Shown: positions 36,309-44,931, counted from the stretch's first letter. The stretch: DNA of 64,000 nt from Segatella baroniae DSM 16972 = JCM 13447 (GCF_000426585.1 NZ_AUFQ01000007.1:62001-126000); one strand, 5' to 3'. Numbers and translations are program-made. The notes: generated by a model from the sequence alone, not told the origin.

Positions 36309-37196
36309 ATGAAGTGGAGCGACCTTACCTATTTCATCAAGAGCGACCGCATCGTGTTGCTGACCGCCTTGGCGTTTGGCTTCCTGTTCATGCTCTTCGT
36401 GTACTTCACTTCCGAGCGTTTCGACCGTTCTACGGCCATCGTCGGCGACACTTTGTCGGAGAAGTCCCGGCCATATCCGTCCCGCCGCCATCCCCATAGC
36501 TATTACCAAGTGCCCATTGCTGCCGCCAGGCTGTTCGACTTCGACCCCAACACCGCCGACAGCACCCAGTTGCTGGCCCTTGGTCTGCGGCCTTGGCAAG
36601 TCAGAAACATCTATAAGTATCGGGCCAAAGGCGGCATTTATCGGCGTCCTTCCGACTTTGCGAGGCTCTACGGGCTCACCCGCAAGGAGTTCCGGCTGCT
36701 GCTGCCGCACATCAAGATCGGCCCCGACTATCTCCCGGTGGCGGCCTTGGCCGACGAGGCCCCTGCCTTTACGCGCGACAGCATGCGCTTTCCAAGGAAG
36801 ATAACCGACGTCGAAAGGGTCGACCTCAACAAGGCCGACACGGCCCTGCTCCGCCATATACCCGGCATAGGAAGCTATTTCGCCCGCCAAATCGTCAACT
36901 ACCGACGGCGTCTCGGCGGCTTCCATCGCATCGGACAGTTGCGTGAAATCGAAGGATTCCCCGAGAAGTCGCTGTCCTATTTCATTCTTCCCGACGACGA
37001 CTTGGTGCGTCTCAACGTCAATACCGCGACCCTTTCGCAGCTCAGCCGCCATCCCTACATCACCTATACCCAGGCCCGCGACATCGTGGACTACCGACGG
37101 TTGCGCGGTCCCATCCATGCCATCGGCGACCTGCGTTTGCTCAAGTCGTTCACGCCCCAGGCCCTTGCGCGCGTCGAACCCTACCTGGATTTCTGA
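36309..37196 (+). CDS. Membrane-anchored helix-hairpin-helix protein
   Basis: A 295-residue protein with one N-terminal membrane segment (VLLTALAFGFLFMLFVYF) and several ComEA-like helix-hairpin-helix units: FDFDPNTADSTQLLALGL, VDLNKADTALLRHIPGIG and LNVNTATLSQLSRHPYI. Such units bind DNA backbone, and ComEA acts in DNA uptake. Here the three-unit architecture is typical of a common Bacteroidota protein whose role is not settled. It is probably co-transcribed with the transporter. Confidence 0.85.
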   Translation: MKWSDLTYFIKSDRIVLLTALAFGFLFMLFVYFTSERFDRSTAIVGDTLSEKSRPYPSRRHPHSYYQVPIAAARLFDFDPNTADSTQLLALGLRPWQVRNIYKYRAKGGIYRRPSDFARLYGLTRKEFRLLLPHIKIGPDYLPVAALADEAPAFTRDSMRFPRKITDVERVDLNKADTALLRHIPGIGSYFARQIVNYRRRLGGFHRIGQLREIEGFPEKSLSYFILPDDDLVRLNVNTATLSQLSRHPYITYTQARDIVDYRRLRGPIHAIGDLRLLKSFTPQALARVEPYLDF

Positions 37197-37227
37197 CATC
37201 CCCCACATGTCATCTGCGAAAAAGAAA

Positions 37228-37264
37228 GCCGTAACGGTGTGATGACACTGCTACGGCCTGTTTT
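37228..37264. terminator. Hairpin between convergent genes
   Basis: GCCGTA at 37228 pairs with TACGGC ending at 37257; the stem continues with two mismatches and is followed by TGTTTT. It can serve the helix-hairpin-helix gene, and from the other side ddl. Confidence 0.55.
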
Positions 37265-37296
37265 CTATAAAAAAACAACTTTTTGTTTGCTGGTCT

Positions 37297-38298
37297 TCAG
37301 TCGTTGAACTGGTTCTCCACAATCTCGGTCAAGACATCCTTGATGTCGAGGCCGGCGGCGCGAACCTGCTGCGGGATGAAGCTGGTGACGGTCATGCCGG
37401 GGGTCGTGTTGATTTCCAGCATGTAGACCTTGTCGTTTCCTTCCTGGTCTTTCGTGATGATGTAGTCGATGCGGATAATGCCGTTGGCGTGCAGGATGTC
37501 GTAGATGCGGCCGGTCTCGCGGGCCACCGCCTCAGCGGTCTCGGGCGAAAGGCGGGCCGGCGTGATTTCCTGAACCTGTCCGTTGTACTTCGCGTCATAG
37601 TCGAAGAACTCATTCTTGGTGACCACTTCCGTGGCGGGAAGCACCACGCTCTTGTCCTTCGTCTTGTAGACGCCTTGCGAAATCTCCGTTCCTTCGAGGT
37701 ATCTTTCGACCATCACCTCGTCGCTTTCCATGAATGCCACGCGAAGCGCGGGCGCCAGCTGGTCTGCGTTCTTCACTTTCGAGACGCCGAAGCTGCTCCC
37801 GTCGGCCGCGGGCTTCACGAAGCAGGGCATGCCTATGCGCTTTTCGATGGCTGCTTCGTCGTAGGTGTCATTGCGACGGAGCAGAATGCTGTCGGCCACA
37901 TTGACGCCGAAGCCCCGCAGGTAGTTGTTGAGCACGTACTTGTCGAAGGTCATCGCCTCGACCAGAACGCCGCTCGTGCTGTAGGGAATGCCCAGCAGTT
38001 CGAAGTAACTCTGCATCAGTCCGTTCTCGCCGGGCTGTCCGTGGATAGTGATGTAGGCGTAGTCGAAGAGCACGGCCTTGCCGTTGAGCAGGAAGGAGAA
38101 GTCGTTCTTGTCGATCCGGGCTGTCTCTCCGTTCTGCAAGTCTACGTGCCAGTCCTGTCCTTTGATATCCACGATATAGATGTTGTATTTCTCTTTGTCG
38201 AAGAAGGAATAGAGTCCCTGCGCCGAACGGAGGGATACGTCGTGTTCCGAGGAGTCTCCACCGCAGACGATGGCAATGTTTCTCTTGAATGTTTCCAT
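37297..38298 (-). CDS. ddl: D-alanine--D-alanine ligase
   Basis: ATP-grasp enzyme that makes the D-Ala-D-Ala dipeptide of peptidoglycan precursors. The 333 residues show the N-terminal IVCGGDSSEHDVSLRSA, the ATP-grasp loop VKPAADGSSFGVSKV, and the metal site YMLEINTTPGMT. The start codon abuts the rluA-type stop with no gap. It is the last gene of a PASTA protein - pseudouridine synthase - ddl operon. Confidence 0.96.
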   Translation of the reverse strand: METFKRNIAIVCGGDSSEHDVSLRSAQGLYSFFDKEKYNIYIVDIKGQDWHVDLQNGETARIDKNDFSFLLNGKAVLFDYAYITIHGQPGENGLMQSYFELLGIPYSTSGVLVEAMTFDKYVLNNYLRGFGVNVADSILLRRNDTYDEAAIEKRIGMPCFVKPAADGSSFGVSKVKNADQLAPALRVAFMESDEVMVERYLEGTEISQGVYKTKDKSVVLPATEVVTKNEFFDYDAKYNGQVQEITPARLSPETAEAVARETGRIYDILHANGIIRIDYIITKDQEGNDKVYMLEINTTPGMTVTSFIPQQVRAAGLDIKDVLTEIVENQFND

Positions 38299-39405
38299 TT
38301 ATTTTACGGTTTGATTTTGTTCAAATGTGTCGGCCGTGGTGCCCTTGATGAAGTTTCGCCATTTGTCGATCAGCCGTCTGAAGTCGTCCGGCCATTCGCT
38401 GTCGAAGTCCATCTGCCGTCCGGTGGCGGGGTGGACGAAGCCCAGGGTCTGGGCGTGCAAGGCCTGGCGTGGGCAGAGCGCGAAGCAGTTCTGTATGAAC
38501 GCCTTGTAGGTGCTGCTGCGTTGTCCCCGCAATATCTCCGTTCCGCCGTAGCGTTCGTCGCCGAACAGCGGGTGTCCGATGTGCTTCATGTGGGCCCGTA
38601 TCTGGTGGGTGCGTCCCGTTTCGAGCACGCATTCCAGCAATGTCGTGTAGCCGTAGCGTTCGATGACGCGGTAGTGGGTGACGGCCGGCTTGCCCGTCTC
38701 CGAGTCGGGGGCGAACACCTTCATGCGCAGGCGGTCCTTCGGGTCGCGTCCGATGTTGCCTTCGATGCGGCCATCGTCCTCCGTCAGGTTGCCCCACACC
38801 AAGGCGTTGTAGCTTCGGTGGGTCGTCTTGTTGAAGAACTGTCTGCCCAATGCCGTCTTGGCCTCGGGCGTCTTGGCCACCACCAGCAGCCCGCTCGTGT
38901 CCTTGTCAATGCGATGCACCAGTCCCACCTCCGGGTCGTTGGGGTCGAAGTCCTTGACGTCCTTCATGTGCCAGGCCACCGCGTTGATGAGCGTACCCGT
39001 GAAGTTGCCCGCCCCCGGGTGCACCACCATGCCCGCCTCCTTGTCGACGACCATCAGTTGGTCGTCCTCGTAGACGACATTCAGCGGTATTTCTTCAGCC
39101 ACAATCGACGTGTCGTGCTTCGGTCGGTCGAGCATCAGCGTGATCATGTCTCCCGGACGCACCTTGTAGTTGCTCTTGACGGGCGTTCCGTTCACGTGGA
39201 TGAAGCCGGCGTCGGCTGCGTTCTGAATGCGGTTGCGGCTCTGGTACGGGTTCTTCTCGGCCAGGTATTTGTCGATTCTGACGGGCTTCTGTCCCGGGTC
39301 CACCTCCATTTTCCAGTGCTCGTAGAGGCCGTTGTTGTCGTTGTCCAAGGCTTCGTAGTCTTCCAAGAAGTCGTCTGCCATCTCGATCATGTCGTTTTGT
39401 TCCAT
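38299..39405 (-). CDS. RluA-family 23S rRNA pseudouridine synthase
   Basis: Converts uridine to pseudouridine in rRNA. An N-terminal S4 RNA-binding domain (RIDKYLAEKNPYQSRNRIQNA) precedes the catalytic domain with the motif GLVHRIDKDTSGLLVVAKT, whose Asp is the nucleophile. At 368 residues with the S4 domain it is closest to RluD, which modifies helix 69. The exact target is inferred. It lies 9 bases after the PASTA gene. Confidence 0.92.
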   Translation of the reverse strand: MEQNDMIEMADDFLEDYEALDNDNNGLYEHWKMEVDPGQKPVRIDKYLAEKNPYQSRNRIQNAADAGFIHVNGTPVKSNYKVRPGDMITLMLDRPKHDTSIVAEEIPLNVVYEDDQLMVVDKEAGMVVHPGAGNFTGTLINAVAWHMKDVKDFDPNDPEVGLVHRIDKDTSGLLVVAKTPEAKTALGRQFFNKTTHRSYNALVWGNLTEDDGRIEGNIGRDPKDRLRMKVFAPDSETGKPAVTHYRVIERYGYTTLLECVLETGRTHQIRAHMKHIGHPLFGDERYGGTEILRGQRSSTYKAFIQNCFALCPRQALHAQTLGFVHPATGRQMDFDSEWPDDFRRLIDKWRNFIKGTTADTFEQNQTVK

Positions 39406-39414
39406 TGTCGCACG

Positions 39415-40119
39415 TCAGGGATTTGAGGGTTTCTGCGGTGTTTCGGGCTTGTGTGCGGGTTCCGATGGGTCCGGTGTTGTCACCACGTCGAACTCGTCGA
39501 CGTCTCCTTCCTCCTCGTCGGGCAGCCGTGCGGGGTCGATGAAGTCGATGTCGTCTTCCGAACTCCTCATGCCGTTGCCCACCTGGATGACCAGTGAGTC
39601 TTCCGTCGAAATGCGTTCGCCCGCCACGACGTGTCTGCCGCGCACCGTCACGCCGTAGACCCAGTCCTTTTCGCCCGTCACCATCTGCGGCGTGCCCAGG
39701 ATGAATCCCATGGCGGTCAGCTTTGCCATGGCTTCTCTGAGCGAACTGTTGTCGATGATGTCGGGGAGTGCCAGCGTGGGGGAGTGACTTGAATTGATGA
39801 TTACATATATAATATGTCCCGCTTTCACCTTGGAGCCCGCGGCGGGAATCTGTTCCAAGATGCAATCGGGTGGCAGATTCTTGACATATCCCGTGTCGCT
39901 GACGGCGATTTCGAGCCTTTTGTCTTGCAGGATGTGTAGGGCGTCGGCGTATTTCAGGTGCTTCAGGTCAGGCACGGCGATGGCTTCTCCATGATGTGTA
40001 TATACGTCAATGCCGTATCTGACGCCGATGAGCAGCCCCGCAACGACGGCCGCCATGGCCATGATGTTGCCCCAGAGATACCAGCTTTTAAACTTCCTGA
40101 TGAATTCAGAAGACTTCAT
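39415..40119 (-). CDS. PASTA-domain membrane protein
   Basis: A 234-residue protein with a single N-terminal membrane segment (IMAMAAVVAGLLIGV), two or three PASTA-like units (IAVPDLKHLKYADALHILQ; LALPDIIDNSSLREAMAKL) and an acidic, Pro-rich tail. PASTA domains bind peptidoglycan or its fragments. The operon with ddl suggests a wall-related role (inference). It has a strong promoter of its own just upstream. Confidence 0.88.
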   Translation of the reverse strand: MKSSEFIRKFKSWYLWGNIMAMAAVVAGLLIGVRYGIDVYTHHGEAIAVPDLKHLKYADALHILQDKRLEIAVSDTGYVKNLPPDCILEQIPAAGSKVKAGHIIYVIINSSHSPTLALPDIIDNSSLREAMAKLTAMGFILGTPQMVTGEKDWVYGVTVRGRHVVAGERISTEDSLVIQVGNGMRSSEDDIDFIDPARLPDEEEGDVDEFDVVTTPDPSEPAHKPETPQKPSNP

Positions 40120-40138
40120 AAGACATATTATATATATG

Positions 40139-40169
40139 CAAAAGTACGAAAAAAACAGAAAGAAGCAAA
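40139..40169 (-). promoter_or_regulatory. Promoter of the PASTA-rluA-ddl operon
   Basis: On the minus strand TTTG (40166-40169) is followed after 19 bases by TACTTTTG (40139-40146), a full -33/-7 pair. It lies 20 bases before the PASTA start and overlaps the rpmH terminator. Confidence 0.8.
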
Positions 40170-40195
40170 GACAACGCCCTGCTTCTTTCTGTTTT
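40150..40195 (-). terminator. Terminator of rpmH
   Basis: GCTTCTTTCTGTTTT (40181-40195) and its perfect complement (40152-40166) form a 15-bp stem. On the minus strand this ends in a run of T. The -33 box of the next promoter lies at its edge. Confidence 0.8.
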
Positions 40196-40221
40196 CTGCT
40201 AATATTCCGCTTGCTTGGTAA

Positions 40222-40377
40222 TTACTTGCCGTGGCGCTCGTCAGAAACAGTTAACTTCTTGCGGCCGTGCGCGCGACGCGAAGCCAATACGCGTCGACCG
40301 TTCTTGGTGGACATGCGCTCGCGGAAGCCGTGCTTGTTCACACGACGACGGTTGTGAGGCTGAAATGTTCTTTTCAT
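40222..40377 (-). CDS. rpmH: 50S ribosomal protein L34
   Basis: A 51-residue protein of the large ribosomal subunit, too short for ordinary frame searches. It begins [20 protein letters not shown] and continues with the conserved [22 protein letters not shown]; both are standard L34 signatures. It is a stand-alone gene. A complete promoter lies about 95 bases upstream and a hairpin terminator follows. It is divergent from efp, so two translation genes share the upstream region. Confidence 0.97.
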   Translation of the reverse strand: MKRTFQPHNRRRVNKHGFRERMSTKNGRRVLASRRAHGRKKLTVSDERHGK

Positions 40378-40470
40378 CTTGTATGTTGTTTATTGTTTAT
40401 TGTTCGCTTGCCAACGTCCGTTGAGCACGGATGATGCAGGCCCGCCGATGGCCTCGGACCTTTTGGGTTG

Positions 40471-40501
40471 CAAAATTACTCATATTTTTCGAAATACCAA
40501 A
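40471..40501 (-). promoter_or_regulatory. Promoter of rpmH
   Basis: On the minus strand TTTG (40498-40501), 19 bases, then TAATTTTG (40471-40478). The leader to the start codon is about 87 bases. Confidence 0.8.
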
Positions 40502-40529
40502 GAACCAGCTGTTTTTTCGCTGTATTTTT

Positions 40530-40560
40530 TTTGTGTTGTTCCCATTTTGCCGTAACTTTG
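40530..40560 (+). promoter_or_regulatory. Promoter of efp
   Basis: TTTG (40530-40533), 19 bases, then TAACTTTG (40553-40560). Transcription should start near 40567, 45 bases before the efp ATG. It mirrors the rpmH promoter, only 28 bases away. Confidence 0.85.
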
Positions 40561-40611
40561 CAGCCGGATTCTAACGATTGTTGTAGAATAATAATTTTTT
40601 TCAAGATAAAA

Positions 40612-41178
40612 ATGATCAACTCACAGGAAATCAAGATCGGAACTTGCATCCGAATGGACGGCGGCATCTGGAGATGTATCGACTTCCAGCACCGCAAACC
40701 CGGAAAGGGAAACACTGTCATGAACACCAAATTGAAGAATGTAGCCGACGGGCGTGTGCTCGAACGTACGTTCCAGGTGGGCTTCAAGTTGGACGATGTG
40801 CGCGTGGAACACCGTCCCTACCAGTATCTTTATGAAGACCCTACGGGCTGCATCTTCATGAACCAGGAGACGTTCGAGCAGATCCCAATCGCCAAAGACC
40901 AGGTCACCGGCTTCGCGTTCATGAAGGAAGGCGACGTCGTTGATGTCGTTACGGACACTTCCGACGGCACGATTCTCTCTGCCGAAATGCCTGTCAAGAC
41001 CAATCTGCGCGTCGCCCACAGCGAACCGGGTATCAAAGGCGACACCGCCACCAACACCACCAAGCCCGCAACGCTCGAAACCGGCGTCGAGGTGCGTGTG
41101 CCCCTCTTCATCAACGAGGGCGACCTGATCCAGGTCGACACGCGCGACGGCAGCTATCTGAGCCGCGTCAAGGAATAA
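40612..41178 (+). CDS. efp: Elongation factor P
   Basis: Relieves ribosome stalling at proline stretches. The 188-residue, three-domain protein has KPGKG in domain I, where Lys32 is at the position that is post-translationally modified in some bacteria. Domain III ends GDLIQVDTRDGSYLSRV. The start at 40612 follows a full promoter; the longer frame from 40468 runs across that promoter and is not used. A strong terminator follows. Confidence 0.96.
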   Translation: MINSQEIKIGTCIRMDGGIWRCIDFQHRKPGKGNTVMNTKLKNVADGRVLERTFQVGFKLDDVRVEHRPYQYLYEDPTGCIFMNQETFEQIPIAKDQVTGFAFMKEGDVVDVVTDTSDGTILSAEMPVKTNLRVAHSEPGIKGDTATNTTKPATLETGVEVRVPLFINEGDLIQVDTRDGSYLSRVKE

Positions 41179-41194
41179 ACAAGATACAATCCGC

Positions 41195-41250
41195 ATTGGG
41201 TGATGGCTGCGACGATCGGCTCGGTCGGCAGCCATCACCCAATGGTTTTT
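41195..41250 (+). terminator. Terminator of efp
   Basis: ATTGGGTGATGGCTGC (41195-41210) pairs perfectly with 41228-41243, a 16-bp stem followed by GGTTTTT. Confidence 0.88.
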
Positions 41251-41285
41251 AGACGCTTGGTCGGTCAGGGTGGCCCTTGGACTTT

Positions 41286-41396
41286 CTGAAAGCAGCCCTT
41301 TGGGCGGCTGAAAGCAGTGCTTTCAGCAGGTCAAAGCAGTGCTTTCAGCGTGCCGAAGCAGCCCTTTTGGCGGCCGAAGGCAGTGCTTTTGAAAAA
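41286..41396. repeat. 22-bp family repeat, locus 4: five tandem units
   Basis: Five consecutive units start at 41286, 41308, 41331, 41353 and 41374 (lengths 22, 23, 22, 21 and 23). The approximate consensus is CYGAAAGCAGYSCTTTYRGC. The core AAAGCAGTGCTTT is itself nearly palindromic. It lies between the efp terminator and the glycosyltransferase gene. Confidence 0.9.
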
Positions 41397-41470
41397 CGAG
41401 TAGCCTGCGGCCGCAATCAGCCACACCGTCGACGGCGTCTCCAAGTCGTTCCACCGATTACCATTTGCCC

Positions 41471-42520
41471 ATGAAATACTCTGTTATCGTCCCTGTTTTC
41501 AATCGTCCCGACGAGGTGGACGAGTTGCTCGAAAGCCTCACCCGCCAGTCGTTGCGCGACTTCGAGGTCATCATCGTCGAGGACGGCTCGTCGGTCGGCT
41601 GCCGTTCGGTCTGCGACAAGTATGCCGACCGGCTCGACCTGAAGTATTTTGACAAGCCCAACAGCGGCCCCGGACAGAGCCGCAACTACGGGGCCGAGCG
41701 CGCCCGGGGCGAGTATCTCATCGTGCTCGACAGCGACGTGGTGTTGCCCACGGACTATCTGAAGGCCGTCGACAGCGAGTTGCGCCGCCAGCCGGCCGAC
41801 GCCTTCGGCGGCCCCGACCGTGCCCACGCGTCGTTCACCGACGTGCAGAAGGCCATTTCCTACTCCATGACGAGCTTCTTCACCACCGGCGGCATTCGCG
41901 GCGGCAAGAAAAAGCTCGACAAGTTCTATCCCCGCTCGTTCAACATGGGCATTCGCCGCGACGTCTACATGCGCCTCGGAGGCTTCAGCAAGATGCGTTT
42001 CGGCGAGGACATCGACTTCTCCATCCGCATCTTCAAGGCCGGATGCCGCTGCCGTCTCTTCCCCGAAGCGTGGGTGTGGCACAAGCGTCGCACCGACTTC
42101 CGCAAGTTCTGGCGGCAAGTCTACAACAGCGGTATCGCCCGAATCAACCTCTACAAGAAATATCCCGATAGCCTCAAACCGGTCCATCTGCTGCCCATGG
42201 TGTTCACGGTGGGCTGCGCCCTGCTCGCATCGGCTTTCCTTGCGGGCGTCGTTCTCTTCTTCACCTTGCCCCCGGGCATGCAACAAGCGTTGGGCATTGC
42301 TGTCAGTCTGCTGGCTCTCGCGCCGCTCGCGCTCTACAGTCTGCTCATTTTCGTGGACGCCACGCAGCGGAACGACAGTTGCCGGATAGGCCTGTTGAGC
42401 GTCGTTTCGGCCTTCATCCAGCTGCTGGGCTACGGCTGCGGCTTCCTCGAAGCCTGGTGGAAGCGTTGCGTGCGCGGGCAGGATGAGTTCCAGGCCTACA
42501 GCAAGAACTTCTATCAATAG
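41471..42520 (+). CDS. Family 2 glycosyltransferase with membrane tail
   Basis: Transfers a sugar from a nucleotide sugar to an unknown acceptor at the membrane. The GT-A fold shows YSVIVPVFNRPDEV at the start, the DSD metal motif in LIVLDSDVVLP, and a GEDIDFSIR acceptor-side motif. Two or more hydrophobic segments near residues 235-310 anchor the C-terminal part. The start is the ATG at 41471. No other surface-polysaccharide genes are adjacent; radC and murF follow. Confidence 0.88.
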   Translation: MKYSVIVPVFNRPDEVDELLESLTRQSLRDFEVIIVEDGSSVGCRSVCDKYADRLDLKYFDKPNSGPGQSRNYGAERARGEYLIVLDSDVVLPTDYLKAVDSELRRQPADAFGGPDRAHASFTDVQKAISYSMTSFFTTGGIRGGKKKLDKFYPRSFNMGIRRDVYMRLGGFSKMRFGEDIDFSIRIFKAGCRCRLFPEAWVWHKRRTDFRKFWRQVYNSGIARINLYKKYPDSLKPVHLLPMVFTVGCALLASAFLAGVVLFFTLPPGMQQALGIAVSLLALAPLALYSLLIFVDATQRNDSCRIGLLSVVSAFIQLLGYGCGFLEAWWKRCVRGQDEFQAYSKNFYQ

Positions 42521-42549
42521 CCGCCGGCGCATTCCTTTTACACCGTGTC

Positions 42550-43236
42550 ATGGAAAAACTGACCATCAACCATTGGGCCGAAGAAGACCGCCCCCGCGAA
42601 AAGATGGAGCGGCTGGGCGCCCAGGCCTTGAGCAATGCCGAACTGCTGGCCATCCTCATCGGCTCGGGGTCGCCCCGGGAGAGCGCCGTCGACCTGATGA
42701 AACGCGTGATGAACGACTGCAACAACAACCTCAACACGCTGGGCAAGCTCACCATCCGCCAGCTCCAGCAGTACAACGGCGTAGGTCCGGCCAAGGCCAT
42801 CACCATCCTGGCGGCCTGCGAACTGGGCAAACGACGCGGCATGGAACGGCCCGAGGAGCGGCCCGACCTGGGTTCCGCCACCGCTATCTATAATTATATG
42901 CACCCGCGCGTGCAAGACCTCGACGTCGAGGAGGCCTGGATTCTGCTCATGAACCGCAACTTCAAGCTCATCAAGTCGCTCTGCGTGAGCCACGGCGGAC
43001 TGAGCGAGACGGCCGTCGACGTGCGGGTCATCATGCGCGAGGCCATCCTCTGCAACGCCACCGTGCTGGCCTTCTGCCACAACCATCCCAGCGGCAACGC
43101 CCGGCCGAGCCGCATGGACGACACGCTGACGCAGCGCATCAAGGAGGCTTCTGAGCTCATGCGCGTCCATCTGCTCGACCACGTGATCGTCACCGACGGC
43201 CGTTATTACTCCTATCACGAAGAGGGCAGGCTCTGA
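42550..43236 (+). CDS. radC: RadC/YeeS-type JAB-domain protein
   Basis: A 228-residue RadC family protein. An N-terminal helix-hairpin-helix region (VGPAKAITILAACELGKR) precedes a JAMM/MPN domain with the intact metal motif CHNHPSGNARPSRMDD. The family was once linked to DNA repair but its biochemical role is not established. It lies 29 bases after the glycosyltransferase. Confidence 0.92.
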   Translation: MEKLTINHWAEEDRPREKMERLGAQALSNAELLAILIGSGSPRESAVDLMKRVMNDCNNNLNTLGKLTIRQLQQYNGVGPAKAITILAACELGKRRGMERPEERPDLGSATAIYNYMHPRVQDLDVEEAWILLMNRNFKLIKSLCVSHGGLSETAVDVRVIMREAILCNATVLAFCHNHPSGNARPSRMDDTLTQRIKEASELMRVHLLDHVIVTDGRYYSYHEEGRL

Positions 43237-43247
43237 CACTCCACCCC

Positions 43248-43298
43248 TCATCCTTTCACCCTTTCATCCTTTCACCCTCAACACCCCCTCATCCTTTC
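43248..43298 (+). repeat. TCATCCTTTCACCCT direct repeats before murF
   Basis: The 15-mer occurs at 43248-43262 and 43264-43278, and its first ten bases again at 43289-43298. The whole 66-base spacer between radC and murF is pyrimidine-rich and lacks a Shine-Dalgarno-like sequence. Confidence 0.75.
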
Positions 43299-43302
43299 TA
43301 CA

Positions 43303-44625
43303 ATGGACATACATCAGCTTTATAAACTCTATCGGCAACACCCCGTTGTCACCACCGACAGCCGCGACTGTCCGGCGGGCAGTATCTTCTTTGCCCTCAA
43401 GGGCGATTCGTTCGACGGCAACAAGTTTGCCGCCTCGGCCTTGCAGCAAGGTTGCCGCTACGCCGTCGTCGACGAAAAGGAATATGCCGTGGCCGGCGAC
43501 GACCGCTACATCCTGACCGACGACGTGCTCACCACCTTCAAGGAGCTGGCCCGCGAGCACCGGCGGCAGTTCGACATCCCCGTCATCGGTATCACCGGCA
43601 CCAACGGCAAGACCACGACCAAGGAATTGATTTCGGCCGTGCTGGCCCGGAAGTACAACGTGATGCACACCGAAGGCAACTTCAACAACGACGTGGGCGT
43701 GCCCAAGACGCTCATGCGGCTCACCGCCGACCACGAGATTGCCGTGGTGGAGATGGGCGCCAGCCACCCCGGCGACATCCGGAAGCTGGTGGACTACGTG
43801 GAACCCACGTGCGGACTGGTCACCAACGTGGGGCGGGCCCACCTGCAGGGCTTCGGCAGTTTCGAGGGCGTGAAGCGCACCAAGGGCGAACTCTACGACT
43901 ATCTGAAGGCCCACGACTGCACGCTCTTTCTCAACGAGGGCAACGCCGACCTGACGGAGATGGCCCTCCGCCGCGCCTTCGAGCGTGTGGTGGGCTACGG
44001 ACAGAGCACGGACGGCGAGTATGCCGTCAGCGGCCGGGTGGTGGCCTGCGACCCCTTCCTGCGCTTCGAGTGGCAGGCCGACGTTCCGCCGTGCCTTCCT
44101 GGGGCCGTCTACGAGGTGCGGACGCGGCTCGTCGGGGCCTACAACATCGACAACATGCTGGCCGCCATCGCCGTGGGGCTGCACTTCGGAGTGGCTCCCG
44201 CCCGCATCAGCGAGGCGCTGGAAGGGTATGAACCCACCAACAACCGCAGCCAACTCGTCGTGACGGCACACAACCGACTGCTCGTCGACGCCTATAATGC
44301 CAACCCATCGAGCATGAATGCCGCCATCGACAACTTCAAGTTGATGGACGCGGAGCGCAAGATGGCCATCTTGGGAGACATGCGCGAGCTGGGCGAAGTG
44401 GCCGAAGCGGAGCACCAGAAGGTGGTGGACAAGCTCCGCCGGGAGGGCTTCGACGAGGTGTGGCTCGTGGGCGGGGAGTTCGCCAAGACCACGACGGCTT
44501 ACCGGAAGTTCGGCAACGTGGACGAGGTGAAGGCCGCCATTCGCGCCCATCAGCCCCAAGGTTATGACATATTGATAAAAGGCAGCAACGGAATCCGCCT
44601 CTTTCAATTGCCCGAATTGCTGTAG
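43303..44625 (+). CDS. murF: UDP-MurNAc-tripeptide:D-alanyl-D-alanine ligase
   Basis: Adds the D-Ala-D-Ala dipeptide made by Ddl to complete the muropeptide precursor. The 440 residues show TDSRDCPAGSIFFALKGD, the ATP loop [24 protein letters not shown] and the C-terminal VDAYNANPSSMNAAI block that marks MurF. It is separated from the dcw cluster by about 19 kb, while all other mur ligases are inside the cluster. A hairpin follows 108 bases downstream. Confidence 0.96.
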   Translation: MDIHQLYKLYRQHPVVTTDSRDCPAGSIFFALKGDSFDGNKFAASALQQGCRYAVVDEKEYAVAGDDRYILTDDVLTTFKELAREHRRQFDIPVIGITGTNGKTTTKELISAVLARKYNVMHTEGNFNNDVGVPKTLMRLTADHEIAVVEMGASHPGDIRKLVDYVEPTCGLVTNVGRAHLQGFGSFEGVKRTKGELYDYLKAHDCTLFLNEGNADLTEMALRRAFERVVGYGQSTDGEYAVSGRVVACDPFLRFEWQADVPPCLPGAVYEVRTRLVGAYNIDNMLAAIAVGLHFGVAPARISEALEGYEPTNNRSQLVVTAHNRLLVDAYNANPSSMNAAIDNFKLMDAERKMAILGDMRELGEVAEAEHQKVVDKLRREGFDEVWLVGGEFAKTTTAYRKFGNVDEVKAAIRAHQPQGYDILIKGSNGIRLFQLPELL

Positions 44626-44732
44626 TCCGTGCGCCGGCGCCTTTCTTCGCGCGCGCCGGACGGCAGCCTGACCCATCTGACAACCACCCTTTGGGAAGCC
44701 CATAAGGCCGCGGCGTCGTGGTCGTCGTGCGG

Positions 44733-44770
44733 TATCGTTGCGAAAGCAAAGGCTTGCTTTCGCAACGATA
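44733..44770. repeat. 17-bp inverted repeat after murF (possible terminator)
   Basis: 44733-44749 and 44754-44770 are perfect complements with a 4-base loop; the core is GCGAAAGCAA, related to the 22-bp family. There is no T run, so its role as terminator is uncertain. The 306-base gap between murF and glpA holds only this element and the glpA promoter. Confidence 0.7.
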
Positions 44771-44829
44771 TTGTGTTGAATAATTGTTAAATCTTAGCTA
44801 TGAAAGCACAATTATTACCAAATAAAAGC

Positions 44830-44837
44830 TATCTTTG
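44830..44837 (+). promoter_or_regulatory. -7 element of the glp operon
   Basis: TATCTTTG matches TAnnTTTG. It implies a leader of almost 90 bases before glpA, long enough for regulation. No -33 TTTG is seen. Confidence 0.6.
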
Positions 44838-44931
44838 TTCCGTTAGAAGATAAAAACGTTTCGCAACGTAAGTTTTGTTTCTGTTCCATTCGGGTGGATA
44901 AAGCCCGTTTATATCATCAAGTTGCATTACA

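Noticed and set aside
34938..37208. Open frame of 756 codons on the minus strand opposite the NSS transporter and the helix-hairpin-helix gene
   Set aside because: It mirrors two well-supported genes. Its translation has no recognisable domain and is rich in His, Gln, Gly and Arg, as expected for the antisense of GC-rich codons.
37489..39426. Open frame of 645 codons opposite ddl and the pseudouridine synthase
   Set aside because: Both minus-strand genes have full catalytic motifs; the plus-strand frame is their shadow.
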